DNA from: Pseudomonadota bacterium
GTDB lineage: Bacteria; Pseudomonadota; Gammaproteobacteria; Halothiobacillales; Halothiobacillaceae
Assembly: GCA_021801265.1 (NCBI GenBank)
Contig: JAJYYE010000010.1
Coordinates: forward strand, 434,001 to 498,000
DNA length: 64,000 bases
Direction: 5' to 3'
Each line of letters begins with the position of its first letter. Within the stretch, counting starts at the first letter, position 1. Below are positions 46,419 to 56,139 of the stretch, piece after piece. The notes below the pieces were generated by a model. It made no database searches and was not told the origin of the DNA. It saw only the letters and a list, made by a program, of their open reading frames with translations. Both the position numbers and the translations under genes were made by a program.

Positions 46419-48257
46419 TTATAACGTCTGCCCGGCCACCACCATCAATTGCAGGGTTTCCTGCCCACGGAACTGGTTGATATTGAGGCGGTAGGCTAGC
46501 TGCCAGTATTTTCCAGCGGGGATTTGATCGCCAATACCGAACCATACGGCGGTTAAAATCGCTGGAGTTTCAGCCGGGCCGGCTGGCTCCAGTTCTGTGT
46601 TGGGTTGCAGTACGCGCAGGCGAAGCCGCCAGTGCAGGCCGTCTTTGAGTGGGGCGCGCTCAATCACTTCAAACGCGTTATCGAAGATGGGTTCAGGGCA
46701 ATCGGTGCCCCAAGGTGTGCAGCGGAATAGGCTGTCGGCAAATTCCAAGGTGAGTTCGTTTGCACTTAATTCGCCATCGGACAAAATCACGGCCTGCTCG
46801 GGCAAATGGTCTTGATGTTTGGCGATCTCTTGCGCAAATAGCTGGCGAAATCTGGGGAGGTTGCGGCGCTCAAGGCTTAAACCCGCTGCCATGGCGTGGC
46901 CGCCAAAGGCGAGCATCAAATCGGGCTGGGTCGTCGCCATCGCCACCAGCACATCGCGCAGGTGAATCCCCGTGATGGAACGCCCCGAGGCCTTAAGCCG
47001 AGTCTCAGGCCCATCGCAGGCCTGCGCATCTTCGGGGGCGAACACGAAGACCGGCCGCTGCCAACGTTCTTTCAATCGCCCGGCGACAATCCCGATCACG
47101 CCCTGATGGAAGGTTTCATCGAATACGACCCAGTCGGCGGGATGCGCGGGGCGCGGCAGGTTAAGTTCATTCAAACCCGGACTATTCCCGCTTTTTTGCA
47201 GGCTAAACAGCATTTCCTGCTCGATCGCGCGACGCTCCTGATTGATGTCATTGAGCTCAATCGCCAGTTGCCGCGCTACCGCGGGATCATCGGCGAGTAA
47301 ACAGGCCACGCCGATGCGCATATCTTCCAACCGGCCAGCGGCGTTCAGGCGCGGCCCCACCACAAAGCCCAGATCCATGCTTGTGGCGTGACGAGGGTCT
47401 TTGCCTGCCACAGCGAACAATGCAGAAATACCCGGCACACAGTGCTGCGCGCGAATGCGTTCAAGCCCTTGCGCAACCAGGCGTCGATTGTTGTCGTCCA
47501 GTGCGACGACATCGGCGACCGTACCCACCGCGACCAAATCCAGCCACTGCGCAAGATTGGGGCGGGGGCGCCCTGGCGTGAACCAACCCAAATCGGTGAG
47601 ACGCTCGCGCACGGCGGCCAGCACATAAAAAGCGACGCCGACACCGGCCAGCGCAGGTGAGCCAAAACAGGATCCCACCAAATTGGGGTTCACAATGGCA
47701 TCGGCAGGTGGCAAGTGTTCGCCCGGCAGATGATGATCGGTAATAACGACCTGCGCACCCATCGCCTGTGCCGCCGCGACCCCGGCAAAGGCACTGATCC
47801 CGTTATCGACGGTGATAACCAAATCCGGCGGCGCATCGGCCTGCGCCAGCCAATCACTCAGTACGGAGGGCGACAAGCCATAACCATGGCGCACGCGATC
47901 AGGCAAGGTGAACGCCACTCGGGTCGCCCCCATGGCGCAAAGGCCGAGCACGCACAAGGCGGTGGCAGTGGCGCCATCCGCATCAAAATCGCCCACAATA
48001 AGCACACGAGCATTCGCCTGCACTGCCGCCGAAATATGTGCCGCCGCCAAGGCGATACCCGGCAAATCGGTGAATGGCAACACCTGTTTCAGATTCGAAT
48101 CCAGCTGAATGGGGGCAACAATGCCGCGATTCACCAAAATGGCCGCCAAACGCGAGTTCAACGTCGCCATTTCGGCGGGTATGTTCGGTTCTGGGCGCCG
48201 GTGAATACGGGGACGTTCGGTTTTGTCGAAATGAGACACAGGCGCGGTATCAGGCAA
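46419..48257 (-). CDS. recJ: Single-stranded-DNA-specific exonuclease RecJ
   Basis: 5'-3' exonuclease of recombination and repair, DHH superfamily. The 612-residue protein has GDFDADGATATALCVLGL (motif I; the DHH family pattern is DxDxD), VITVDNGISAFAGV, ITDHHLPGEHLPPADAIVNPN with the DHH motif, FVVGPRLNAAGRLEDM, and the DHHA1 part with GGHAMAAGLSL. The frame is open from a TTG at 48257 that overlaps the ppx stop; a GTG at 48239 is also possible. The ATG at 48170 would cut the conserved N-terminal PAE(M) segment, so it is disfavoured. Confidence 0.94.
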   Translation of the reverse strand: MPDTAPVSHFDKTERPRIHRRPEPNIPAEMATLNSRLAAILVNRGIVAPIQLDSNLKQVLPFTDLPGIALAAAHISAAVQANARVLIVGDFDADGATATALCVLGLCAMGATRVAFTLPDRVRHGYGLSPSVLSDWLAQADAPPDLVITVDNGISAFAGVAAAQAMGAQVVITDHHLPGEHLPPADAIVNPNLVGSCFGSPALAGVGVAFYVLAAVRERLTDLGWFTPGRPRPNLAQWLDLVAVGTVADVVALDDNNRRLVAQGLERIRAQHCVPGISALFAVAGKDPRHATSMDLGFVVGPRLNAAGRLEDMRIGVACLLADDPAVARQLAIELNDINQERRAIEQEMLFSLQKSGNSPGLNELNLPRPAHPADWVVFDETFHQGVIGIVAGRLKERWQRPVFVFAPEDAQACDGPETRLKASGRSITGIHLRDVLVAMATTQPDLMLAFGGHAMAAGLSLERRNLPRFRQLFAQEIAKHQDHLPEQAVILSDGELSANELTLEFADSLFRCTPWGTDCPEPIFDNAFEVIERAPLKDGLHWRLRLRVLQPNTELEPAGPAETPAILTAVWFGIGDQIPAGKYWQLAYRLNINQFRGQETLQLMVVAGQTL

Positions 48258-49764
48258 AACTCAAGTGGATATCAGCCATCGCAAGATATTCGCGCTCGAG
48301 CTCCAAATCCACCACGGTGAGCGGACGTGCATCCAGCCATCCCTTGCTGAACGTGAGGTGCAAGTTGTTGGCAGCCGCTTTCAAGCTGAGTTTGGGCGTT
48401 TTCGCGCGCGGCGAACGATCCCGATGCAGAAGGACCGCCAGGCGCAACACCACCGCGAGCTTGATGATTTGCCGCTGCAAGCGTTCATCAATCAATTCGA
48501 ACCGTTGCGGTTTGAATTTGCGCCGGTGCGTGTGAACGAGGCTGGCGATGACGGTTTGTGCCGCGCGGGTTAATCCCGGCATATCGGCATAATTAATGAT
48601 GTAGGCACCGTGATGGTGGAAACCGGAATGGCTGACCGCCAGGCCAATTTCATGCAGGCGCGCAGCAATTTCAAGCCACTCGGCATAACGCGGCGCATCA
48701 ATCGCTTCAGGCTGGCAGGCCAGCTCCCAGTCTGGCGCAACTTGAGCCAATAAAACCGACGAAGTTTTGGCAATGCGCTCGGCGTGACGAATATCTACTG
48801 TAAATAACCGCTGCAAGCGCTGCACCGTGGCGAGGCGGATATCATCGTGGTCACTGCGATCAAGCCAGTCATACACCAACCCCTCACGCAACGCACCATC
48901 GCTCACCAACATTTGGTCAATTTTCAAGGCCGCAAACACGGCCTGCATGGCAATTAAACCGCCAACAAATACCGGTTTTCGATCATCCGATAACCCGGAT
49001 AATTTGAGCTTCTCAACTGAACCCGCCGCCAACACCGCCGTGTGGATTTTCCTCAGCCCTTCGTCCGTGATACTGCCATCGCCCCAACCATTGGCTTTGG
49101 CAACCGTAGCGAGCGAGCGAGCGGTTCCCGAGCTACCCAGCGCCTGCGCCCAACCCGCTTTAAGATAAGCCGCTTTATAGGGGCTGAGTTCTAATTCGGC
49201 GCGGATTTTGGCGTGTTCCAAGCGGGTGGCATCGAACACCCCATCCTCGAAGAAATCTCGCATTAAAGCAACGCACCCAATGGGCACACTTTCCATTTTT
49301 GACGGGCTGATGTCCTGACCCAGAATCAGTTCGGTCGAGCCGCCGCCAATATCCACCACCAATCGCGTGCCTTCAATCGGCACTTCGCTCTGTGCCACAC
49401 CCAGAAACACCAGGCGTGCTTCTTCACGCCCCGCAATAATTTCGATGGGGTGGCCAATCGCTTTTTCGCCCCGTTTAATGAATTGTGTGCCATTTCTGGC
49501 AGAGCGCAACGTGTTTGTACCCACAATCCGCACACTACCGCGCGGCATACCCGAAAGGCGCTGACCAAACCGTGTCAAGCAGGCGATGCCCCGCTCCATC
49601 GCATCTTCCGCCAGTTTGCCGTCAGCCTGCAGGCCGCCGGCAAGCCGTACCATCTCTTTCATGCGGTCAATGATTTGAATTTGGCCGCCATGAACCCGGG
49701 CAATCAGCATGTGGAAGCTATTAGAGCCGAGATCAACGGCGGCTACGAGGCTATCGTCTTGCAT
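48250..49764 (-). CDS. ppx: Exopolyphosphatase, Ppx/GppA family
   Basis: Processively releases phosphate from polyphosphate; the GppA subgroup also hydrolyses pppGpp. From the ATG at 49764 the protein has 504 residues: phosphate loop AAVDLGSNSFHMLIAR, EEARLVFLGVAQS, second loop VVDIGGGSTELILG, and a C-terminal HD-like helical domain (EIGLAVSHSGFHHHGAYIINYADMPGL). Length and domain set fit Ppx. The frame runs 27 codons further upstream without resemblance. It overlaps recJ by 8 bases. Confidence 0.93.
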   Translation of the reverse strand: MQDDSLVAAVDLGSNSFHMLIARVHGGQIQIIDRMKEMVRLAGGLQADGKLAEDAMERGIACLTRFGQRLSGMPRGSVRIVGTNTLRSARNGTQFIKRGEKAIGHPIEIIAGREEARLVFLGVAQSEVPIEGTRLVVDIGGGSTELILGQDISPSKMESVPIGCVALMRDFFEDGVFDATRLEHAKIRAELELSPYKAAYLKAGWAQALGSSGTARSLATVAKANGWGDGSITDEGLRKIHTAVLAAGSVEKLKLSGLSDDRKPVFVGGLIAMQAVFAALKIDQMLVSDGALREGLVYDWLDRSDHDDIRLATVQRLQRLFTVDIRHAERIAKTSSVLLAQVAPDWELACQPEAIDAPRYAEWLEIAARLHEIGLAVSHSGFHHHGAYIINYADMPGLTRAAQTVIASLVHTHRRKFKPQRFELIDERLQRQIIKLAVVLRLAVLLHRDRSPRAKTPKLSLKAAANNLHLTFSKGWLDARPLTVVDLELEREYLAMADIHLSFA

Positions 49765-49987
49765 AGGGGTATTTTTCCGGAACCGACTGGGGTTGCCATT
49801 ATCGCCACAGAAGAAGGGATAAACAATTTTATAAGCGGGAATCACACAAATTCCTGCCGAAAATCACACGCTCGCACCAAATTCACCAGATTGTCATACC
49901 CTCCTGACATCCTCTTACCCTTGGGATTATTAGACTGGCAACGGCTCCCGTGCAAAACGTCTGAATGGCACGCAATAACCTCAGTTG

Positions 49988-51907
49988 ATGCCGGAACCCC
50001 CCTTTTCGGAGATTCATTTTGCTATGGCCAAGTTATCCCAAACTGCCGAGTTTTTGCCCCAGTTTTTATTACGTGATGCCGTCCACCCACCAACGACACC
50101 CGAACCAATTACTCATAGCCATTTGTCCGTACTTGAGGCACAAATCGGCGCATTAGGCGCAACTCAGCGCATTGATCAACTCATTGCCAGCCAAACCATC
50201 GATATCGTATTCCAGCCGTTTATTGATGTCATGAATCACAGCATTCATGGCTATGAGGCTTTGGCGCGCCCGCCGCACAGTGCGGGTTTTGCGCATATCG
50301 GTGATTTACTGATTATTGCCACGGCAGCCGACCGCCGCCTATCGCTGGAATGCCATTTGGCGATCAAAGCCATCGAACGATTTACCGCATTAAAACTCAC
50401 CGGACGATTGTTTGTTAATTTATCACCCGAGGTTTTGGGGCACCCCGAATTTGTCGTCGATACCCTGCTGGATGCGCTGAGCGAACAGGCATTACCTTTT
50501 CAGCGATTGGTGATTGAGCTGACGGAACAACACATCACCGAACACCCCCAGATTCTGCAACGCAATCTGGATCGTTTGCGTGTGCGGGGCATCATCTTGG
50601 CGCTGGATGATTTTGCAGCGGGCTATAACGGCTTATTACACTGGCTGGATCGCCAGCCCGAAATCGTCAAGATTGATCGGGCAATGTTGAGCGGCATTGA
50701 TCAGCTACCCAAAAAATATCGATTTGTGCGATCCGTGGTCCAACTCGCCAAAGAATCGGGAGCGCACATTGTGGCCGAGGGCGTCGAACTCGCCTCTGAG
50801 GCACGCGTCCTGGTCGAACTGGGGGTCGATTTCCTGCAAGGCTATTTATTTGGCCAACCGAGTATCGAACCCATACAGAGTTTAGCGCCCGAACTGATTG
50901 ACCTGCTACACCAAGGTTCCTGCAGCACCAAAACGCAGCAATGCCTCATTCAGACACTCATTCAACCTGCGCCCAGCGTGCAGATTACCGAGCGACTGGA
51001 TGCAGTCATGAATCTCTTTTTGGCCGATTCGCAATTACGCGCGTTGCCGGTTCTGGATGGCCCGCTGCCGGTCGGCATTGCCTGGCGACATGATTTAATG
51101 AATCTCTATGCCAGTCCGTTTGGTCGCCCCCTCAATGAGCGCCGCTCGATCAGCCGCCTGATGGATCGCCATCCCGTGATTGTCGATGAATCCGAATCAC
51201 TCACGCTGCTGAGCCGCCGGATCAGTGAGCGCGATCATCGCAATTTTCACGATGTATTCATCATCACCCGGCAACGGGCGTATGTGGGCATTGGTCAATT
51301 AATCGACTTGCTCCGCCTGTATACCACTGAACAAGTCCGCCAGGCACAACATCTCAATCCCTTGAGTGGCTTGCCGGGCAATGTGCCCATCAATGAAACA
51401 CTGGAAAGCTGGCTCGAAAACGGCACCGGCTTCACGCTCGTGTACGCCGATCTGGATTATTTCAAAGCCATTAATGATTTTTACGGCTATCAGCGCGGCG
51501 ACCGCGTATTACTTCTGTTAGCGCAAATTTTGAAAGACCACACACATCCCGCACAGGATTTTTTGGGGCATGTAGGCGGAGATGATTTTGTGATTTTATT
51601 TCAGTCGCCCGATTGGACCGCGCAATGCGCCCAAATCATTCAGGCATTTGATACCCAAATTGCGAGCCTGTACGACGAGACAGACCAAACACGGGGGTTC
51701 ATCGAAACCACCGACCGCGAAGGCCAGCCCCGACAATTTCCTTTTTGCAGCATTACGCTGGCCGCACTGATTCGCCCTGCAAACTACGCCATTCACAGCC
51801 AGACACTCACCGAACGCATTAGCGCAATCAAATCGCAAGCCAAAAAACAGCGCGGGAGTAAGTTAAAACTACAGTCGTTGGTGGGGCCCGATCCCATGGC
51901 ATCCTGA
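49988..51907 (+). CDS. EAL-CBS-GGDEF cyclic-di-GMP protein
   Basis: Cytoplasmic signalling protein of 639 residues. The EAL phosphodiesterase domain (about 60-305) has its key residues: EAL at 90-92, Asn144, Glu177 in ELTE, DDF at 207-209, Lys228 and Glu264. It therefore looks active against c-di-GMP. A pair of CBS domains (about 325-447) suggests nucleotide sensing. The C-terminal GGDEF domain (about 455-620) keeps YADLDYFKAINDFYG but has GGDDF at 530-534 and no RxxD inhibitory site, so cyclase activity is doubtful and a regulatory GTP-binding role is plausible. A TTG at 49985 and an ATG 12 codons further in are alternative starts. Confidence 0.9.
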   Translation: MPEPPFSEIHFAMAKLSQTAEFLPQFLLRDAVHPPTTPEPITHSHLSVLEAQIGALGATQRIDQLIASQTIDIVFQPFIDVMNHSIHGYEALARPPHSAGFAHIGDLLIIATAADRRLSLECHLAIKAIERFTALKLTGRLFVNLSPEVLGHPEFVVDTLLDALSEQALPFQRLVIELTEQHITEHPQILQRNLDRLRVRGIILALDDFAAGYNGLLHWLDRQPEIVKIDRAMLSGIDQLPKKYRFVRSVVQLAKESGAHIVAEGVELASEARVLVELGVDFLQGYLFGQPSIEPIQSLAPELIDLLHQGSCSTKTQQCLIQTLIQPAPSVQITERLDAVMNLFLADSQLRALPVLDGPLPVGIAWRHDLMNLYASPFGRPLNERRSISRLMDRHPVIVDESESLTLLSRRISERDHRNFHDVFIITRQRAYVGIGQLIDLLRLYTTEQVRQAQHLNPLSGLPGNVPINETLESWLENGTGFTLVYADLDYFKAINDFYGYQRGDRVLLLLAQILKDHTHPAQDFLGHVGGDDFVILFQSPDWTAQCAQIIQAFDTQIASLYDETDQTRGFIETTDREGQPRQFPFCSITLAALIRPANYAIHSQTLTERISAIKSQAKKQRGSKLKLQSLVGPDPMAS

Positions 51908-51954
51908 GCGCTCAGAATCGATTTAATTCAAAAAATCCGAACACCTATCATCAT

Positions 51955-54786
51955 CTAGGCAGGATTATTCTCAGTCCCCATACACCCACACACTTGGTTC
52001 CGCCCCCGTGCCTTCGCGAGGTACAAGGCATTATCCGCCCGAGACAATCCCTCGCTGGCCGAGCCTGCTTCGGCCATTAAATCGCTGACGCCCATACTGG
52101 CGGTACATTGAATCACCTCGTCACCCCACTCGACTCGGATCGCTGCAATGGCAATGCGCAGCCGCTGGGCGATTTCATAGGCATCCAGGCACACCGTATT
52201 AGGCAGTAAAATGGCAAATTCCTCACCGCCCAACCGGCCGCACAAGTCTTGGCGACGCAGCATGGCTTGAATTATCAACGAAAACTGGCGCAGCATTTCA
52301 TCTCCGCCTGCATGGCCATATTGGTCATTAATTCGCTTGAAGTGATCGATATCCAGCATCAGAACACTGGTGGGGGATTGATACCGCGTAGCGCGGTCAA
52401 ATTCCTCGTCCAGTCGCTGCATGAAATGGCGACGATTGGGCAATCCGGTTAATTCATCCGTAATCGCCATGGTTTCAAGCAATTGCTCATGATGCTTCAT
52501 TTCACTGATATCAGAAAACACCACCACCAAGCCATTGCGGGCTGAGTCAAAATCATCCGGTAGAACTGCGACAGATAAGCGTACCGGGAACAATCCGTCA
52601 GCCCGTCGCCAAAAATTTTCCTGCAAGCCCGAGCGGGGTTCACCATCGTCAAGTGCGGCTAAAAAGCCCGATTCAGGCGGATATTCGCCGTACACAATGT
52701 CCGCGACATCCAAGCCAGTCAGATGCTGTGTATCAAAACCCAATAAGCGCCGCGCTGCCGGATTCGCAAAGCTCATTTTCCCTTGGGCATCAACCCCAAA
52801 AATACCTTCACCTGCCGTATGCAATACGGCGGCATCGCGCCGATTCGTACGCTGCATCGCTTGCTCCGCCGCCACACGATCGGTGACATCTTGCAAGGTG
52901 CCTTCCAGCCGTAAAGGCGCACCCGTTTCACTCAGCACCAGCTGCACTTCCCAAATAATTGTGCGTTCTACCCCATCAAGGCGGCACATCAGTACGTCCG
53001 TCTGCATGCGCGGACTGGTTTGCGCCCATAACCGCTGTAACATCAACACCAACCGCTGTTGGTCAATGGCCGATACATGGCAAAGTATGCCTGCCAGAGC
53101 CAATAAAGGTGGGGGTAATAAGGCAAACAATGTGGTGGATAATGATCCGGACCCTGATTCCGGGAGCACCTCAAGTGCTTGATTACTTTCCCTCACATGA
53201 GGAATTGCTTCGCCAAACCAACGCGTTAACAAGACCGACGGCAAATACTGCCCGGTAGGTACATCCAGCTCGAAACTACCCAGTTGGGCAATATCTTTCA
53301 CATGCTGTAACCGGCGCGCGATTTGCTGTAACTCCAGAATCAATTGCTGCTGCTCGGTTTGATCTATGCCCAATCCGATAATCATCGAAACCGCCCCGTC
53401 TTCATCAAAAATCGGAGTAAGCACAATATTCAAAAACGGATTGCCCGCAGGCACATCCACGCGCTGGGCATAGCGAATCGGCTCGCGCCGCGCCACACAA
53501 TCCCGATAATTGCCCACCACCCAGTCGGCCAGATCGCGCGGTAAAATTTCATGCGGACGGTGGCGGGCAAACCGTTCCCGCGTGTACCCCGTTAATCGCG
53601 CATGGGCATCATTGCTGGCCAGAAACATGAAGTCGCCATCCGGCTCAACACCCACGATAAACACGACTGCGTCCACATGGTCAAAGATTGAGCGGTACAT
53701 TTGCTCGCTTTCCGCCAATTTGCGCTCAATCGCCACCTGTTTGTCGATGTCCCGGGAAACGGTTTGAATGCCCATTAACTGCGCATGCTCATCGTGAATC
53801 GCTGTCGCCCGGGTTTCGATCCACCGCCAAACACCCCAAGCCGTGCGCATTCGATAGATCCACGTTTGCGGCGTATCATCCATCGCAAACATCTGCCAGG
53901 GCCGTTTAATAAACTGAACACGATCATCCGGATGAATCAATGTCCACAAATCCCTCGTCAATAATTGCTCGGGTTTGTAGCCCAGAATGGATCGCGTTGA
54001 TCCGCCAACCCAACGGAGGGTGCAATCAGGGGCATGTAAACCAATCACGTCCTGGATATTTTCCGCAATCAGTCGATATCGAGATTGCTCCTCTTCCAGC
54101 CTAACTTGCAGATGCATTTGAACATCAATATCCAACAAGGCGCCAATCAAGAACAGGGGCTGTCCGACGTCATCCCGCACCAAACGCGCCGTATCGGCAA
54201 CCCATCCATAATGACCATTCCCATACAATAGGCGATACCGACTGCTTTTGCCCTGTACGTCCCAATGACGGAAATCACCTTCTAATTCGGCCGTAGCCCG
54301 ATCATCGGGGTGAATATGCCGACGCCACCAATCCTGTATATCACCCAGGCCAACCGGATTGTGGCCAAAAATTTCGTGGATATTTGAGCTGAAATAATCG
54401 AACGAATTGACCGCATTGGGGCGCAGATCCACGCGGTAAATCACGGCAGGGCTAGCGGCAATCAGCGCATTAAAATCATCCTGTTGCAGGCGGATCGACC
54501 CGATCCCGCTATGACGAACTCCGCCTGTACGCTGTGATCGAAGCCCCCATGCCAGAGCAAGCGCTCCAAGCGCCATGGAGCCGAGTATGCCCATACCCAA
54601 AAGCAGAAACAGCGTCATCACGGATTGATTGTTGACGTCAGGGACGACAACACACCCGATGTGATTCAGTGCCCAGCCACTGATGCCCACGACAAGCAAT
54701 GCCAACAACCCCGCGAGAACCCAAAGCCAGGACTTAAGCGAGGCGGAAATCACGGAATCACGGACTAAATTGGGCTCATTTGGCAT
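51955..54786 (-). CDS. Membrane-bound multi-PAS diguanylate cyclase
   Basis: Inner-membrane sensor of 943 residues making c-di-GMP. Two membrane helices (about 17-40 and 57-84) flank a short periplasmic loop. About five PAS-type domains follow (roughly 105-225, 233-355, 362-480, a more diverged one near 490-640, and 650-770), several with PAC-like ends. The GGDEF domain (about 775-935) has MAITDELTGLPNRRHF, DIDHFKRINDQYGHAGGDE, an intact GGEEF active site at 853-857 and the inhibitory-site motif RRQD at 844-847. Active cyclase with product inhibition is predicted. It is convergent with the EAL gene. What the PAS domains sense is unknown. Confidence 0.94.
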   Translation of the reverse strand: MPNEPNLVRDSVISASLKSWLWVLAGLLALLVVGISGWALNHIGCVVVPDVNNQSVMTLFLLLGMGILGSMALGALALAWGLRSQRTGGVRHSGIGSIRLQQDDFNALIAASPAVIYRVDLRPNAVNSFDYFSSNIHEIFGHNPVGLGDIQDWWRRHIHPDDRATAELEGDFRHWDVQGKSSRYRLLYGNGHYGWVADTARLVRDDVGQPLFLIGALLDIDVQMHLQVRLEEEQSRYRLIAENIQDVIGLHAPDCTLRWVGGSTRSILGYKPEQLLTRDLWTLIHPDDRVQFIKRPWQMFAMDDTPQTWIYRMRTAWGVWRWIETRATAIHDEHAQLMGIQTVSRDIDKQVAIERKLAESEQMYRSIFDHVDAVVFIVGVEPDGDFMFLASNDAHARLTGYTRERFARHRPHEILPRDLADWVVGNYRDCVARREPIRYAQRVDVPAGNPFLNIVLTPIFDEDGAVSMIIGLGIDQTEQQQLILELQQIARRLQHVKDIAQLGSFELDVPTGQYLPSVLLTRWFGEAIPHVRESNQALEVLPESGSGSLSTTLFALLPPPLLALAGILCHVSAIDQQRLVLMLQRLWAQTSPRMQTDVLMCRLDGVERTIIWEVQLVLSETGAPLRLEGTLQDVTDRVAAEQAMQRTNRRDAAVLHTAGEGIFGVDAQGKMSFANPAARRLLGFDTQHLTGLDVADIVYGEYPPESGFLAALDDGEPRSGLQENFWRRADGLFPVRLSVAVLPDDFDSARNGLVVVFSDISEMKHHEQLLETMAITDELTGLPNRRHFMQRLDEEFDRATRYQSPTSVLMLDIDHFKRINDQYGHAGGDEMLRQFSLIIQAMLRRQDLCGRLGGEEFAILLPNTVCLDAYEIAQRLRIAIAAIRVEWGDEVIQCTASMGVSDLMAEAGSASEGLSRADNALYLAKARGRNQVCGCMGTENNPA

Positions 54787-54920
54787 AACGGCTCGGCAGA
54801 TTCAGACAGGACATAGCGTGTTTTCAACATGCGTTTTAACTCATTTTTCAGGTTTAGGGTAGCGGCTTGCTTTCCTCTGCGGTGAGAATACGCTAAAACG
54901 AAAATCTGGACACGCGCCAT

Positions 54921-54946
54921 AAAAAAACCCGCGATAAACGCGGGTT
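54921..54946 (-). terminator. Intrinsic terminator downstream of fba
   Basis: On the minus strand an 8-bp stem AACCCGCG/CGCGGGTT with a 5-nt loop is followed by seven T, about 25 bp after the fba stop. It ends the tkt-to-fba block. Confidence 0.9.
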
Positions 54947-54969
54947 GATCAAGCTAAAAACCAATCAAA

Positions 54970-56034
54970 TTATTTGATTTGCTGCTTCAAGCTGCCAGAA
55001 GCATAACGCTTGTGCATCTCATCCAAGTTAATTGGCTTGATTGAAGCGGCTTTACCCGCCGCGCCGAAGGCTTCAAACCGCGCTTGGCAAATACCTTTCA
55101 TCGCTTTGGTCGCCTCTTTGAAGAATTTACGCGGATCGAAGTTGGCTGGGTTGTCGTGCAGATGCTTACGAATCGCACCGGTAGAGGCCATCCGTAAATC
55201 GGTATCGATGTTCACTTTACGTACGCCGAACTTAATGCCCTCAACGATTTCTTCAACGGGCACGCCGTAGGTTTGACCCATGTCACCGCCGTAACTGTTG
55301 ATGATCTCTAACCAATCTTCAGGCACAGACGATGAACCGTGCATCACAAGGTGGGTGTTAGGAATACGCAGGTGGATTTCTTTCACGCGGTCAATACGTA
55401 ACACTTTGCCCGTGGGCTTCTGGGTGAATTTGTATGCGCCGTGTGAGGTGCCGATGGCGATGGCCAGCGCATCGACGTCGGTACGTTTCACAAATTCAGC
55501 CGCTTCTTCCGGATCAGTCAGAAGCATGGAATGATCCAGCTCGCCCTCAGCACCGTGACCATCCTCTTCGCCCATTTTACCCGTTTCGAGTGAACCCAGG
55601 CAGCCTAATTCACCTTCAACCGAAACACCCACAAAATGGGACATTTCAGCTACTTTACGTGTCACTTCGACGTTGTATTCAAATGAGGACGGTGTTTTCA
55701 TGTCAGGCATCAAGGAACCGTCCATCATCACCGAGCTGAAGCCCGATTGAATCGCACGGAAACACACACCGGGATCTGCGCCGTGATCCTGGTGCATCAC
55801 AACCGGGATGTGGGGATACATTTCAACTGCAGCCAACACCAGGTGACGCAGGAACGGTTCGCCCGCATACGAGCGCGCGCCCGCAGAGCCTTGAAGAATC
55901 ACCGGGCTATCGACCGCATCGGCGGCCTGCATGATCGCGTGGATTTGTTCCATGTTGTTCACATTGAACGCGGGCATGCCATAGCTATGTTCCGCAGCGT
56001 GATCCAACAATTGACGTAAGGAAATAAGCGCCAT
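54970..56034 (-). CDS. fba: Fructose-bisphosphate aldolase, class II
   Basis: Zinc-dependent aldolase (354 residues) joining dihydroxyacetone phosphate and glyceraldehyde 3-phosphate. Features are [41 protein letters not shown], the metal and substrate region [45 protein letters not shown] with the glycine loop, and [13 protein letters not shown]. It is of the longer CbbA-like subtype common in autotrophs. GGAGAG precedes the ATG. It is last in the tkt-gap-pgk-pyk-fba run and has a terminator. Confidence 0.96.
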   Translation of the reverse strand: MALISLRQLLDHAAEHSYGMPAFNVNNMEQIHAIMQAADAVDSPVILQGSAGARSYAGEPFLRHLVLAAVEMYPHIPVVMHQDHGADPGVCFRAIQSGFSSVMMDGSLMPDMKTPSSFEYNVEVTRKVAEMSHFVGVSVEGELGCLGSLETGKMGEEDGHGAEGELDHSMLLTDPEEAAEFVKRTDVDALAIAIGTSHGAYKFTQKPTGKVLRIDRVKEIHLRIPNTHLVMHGSSSVPEDWLEIINSYGGDMGQTYGVPVEEIVEGIKFGVRKVNIDTDLRMASTGAIRKHLHDNPANFDPRKFFKEATKAMKGICQARFEAFGAAGKAASIKPINLDEMHKRYASGSLKQQIK

Positions 56035-56139
56035 TCTGTCTCTCCAGTAAAGTTAAAAAATTAAGCTAAAAAATTCGATCAATGAAAAACCACACCCATT
56101 CATAAGCTTTAGCCACACGTCATCAACGTGACAGCAAGG

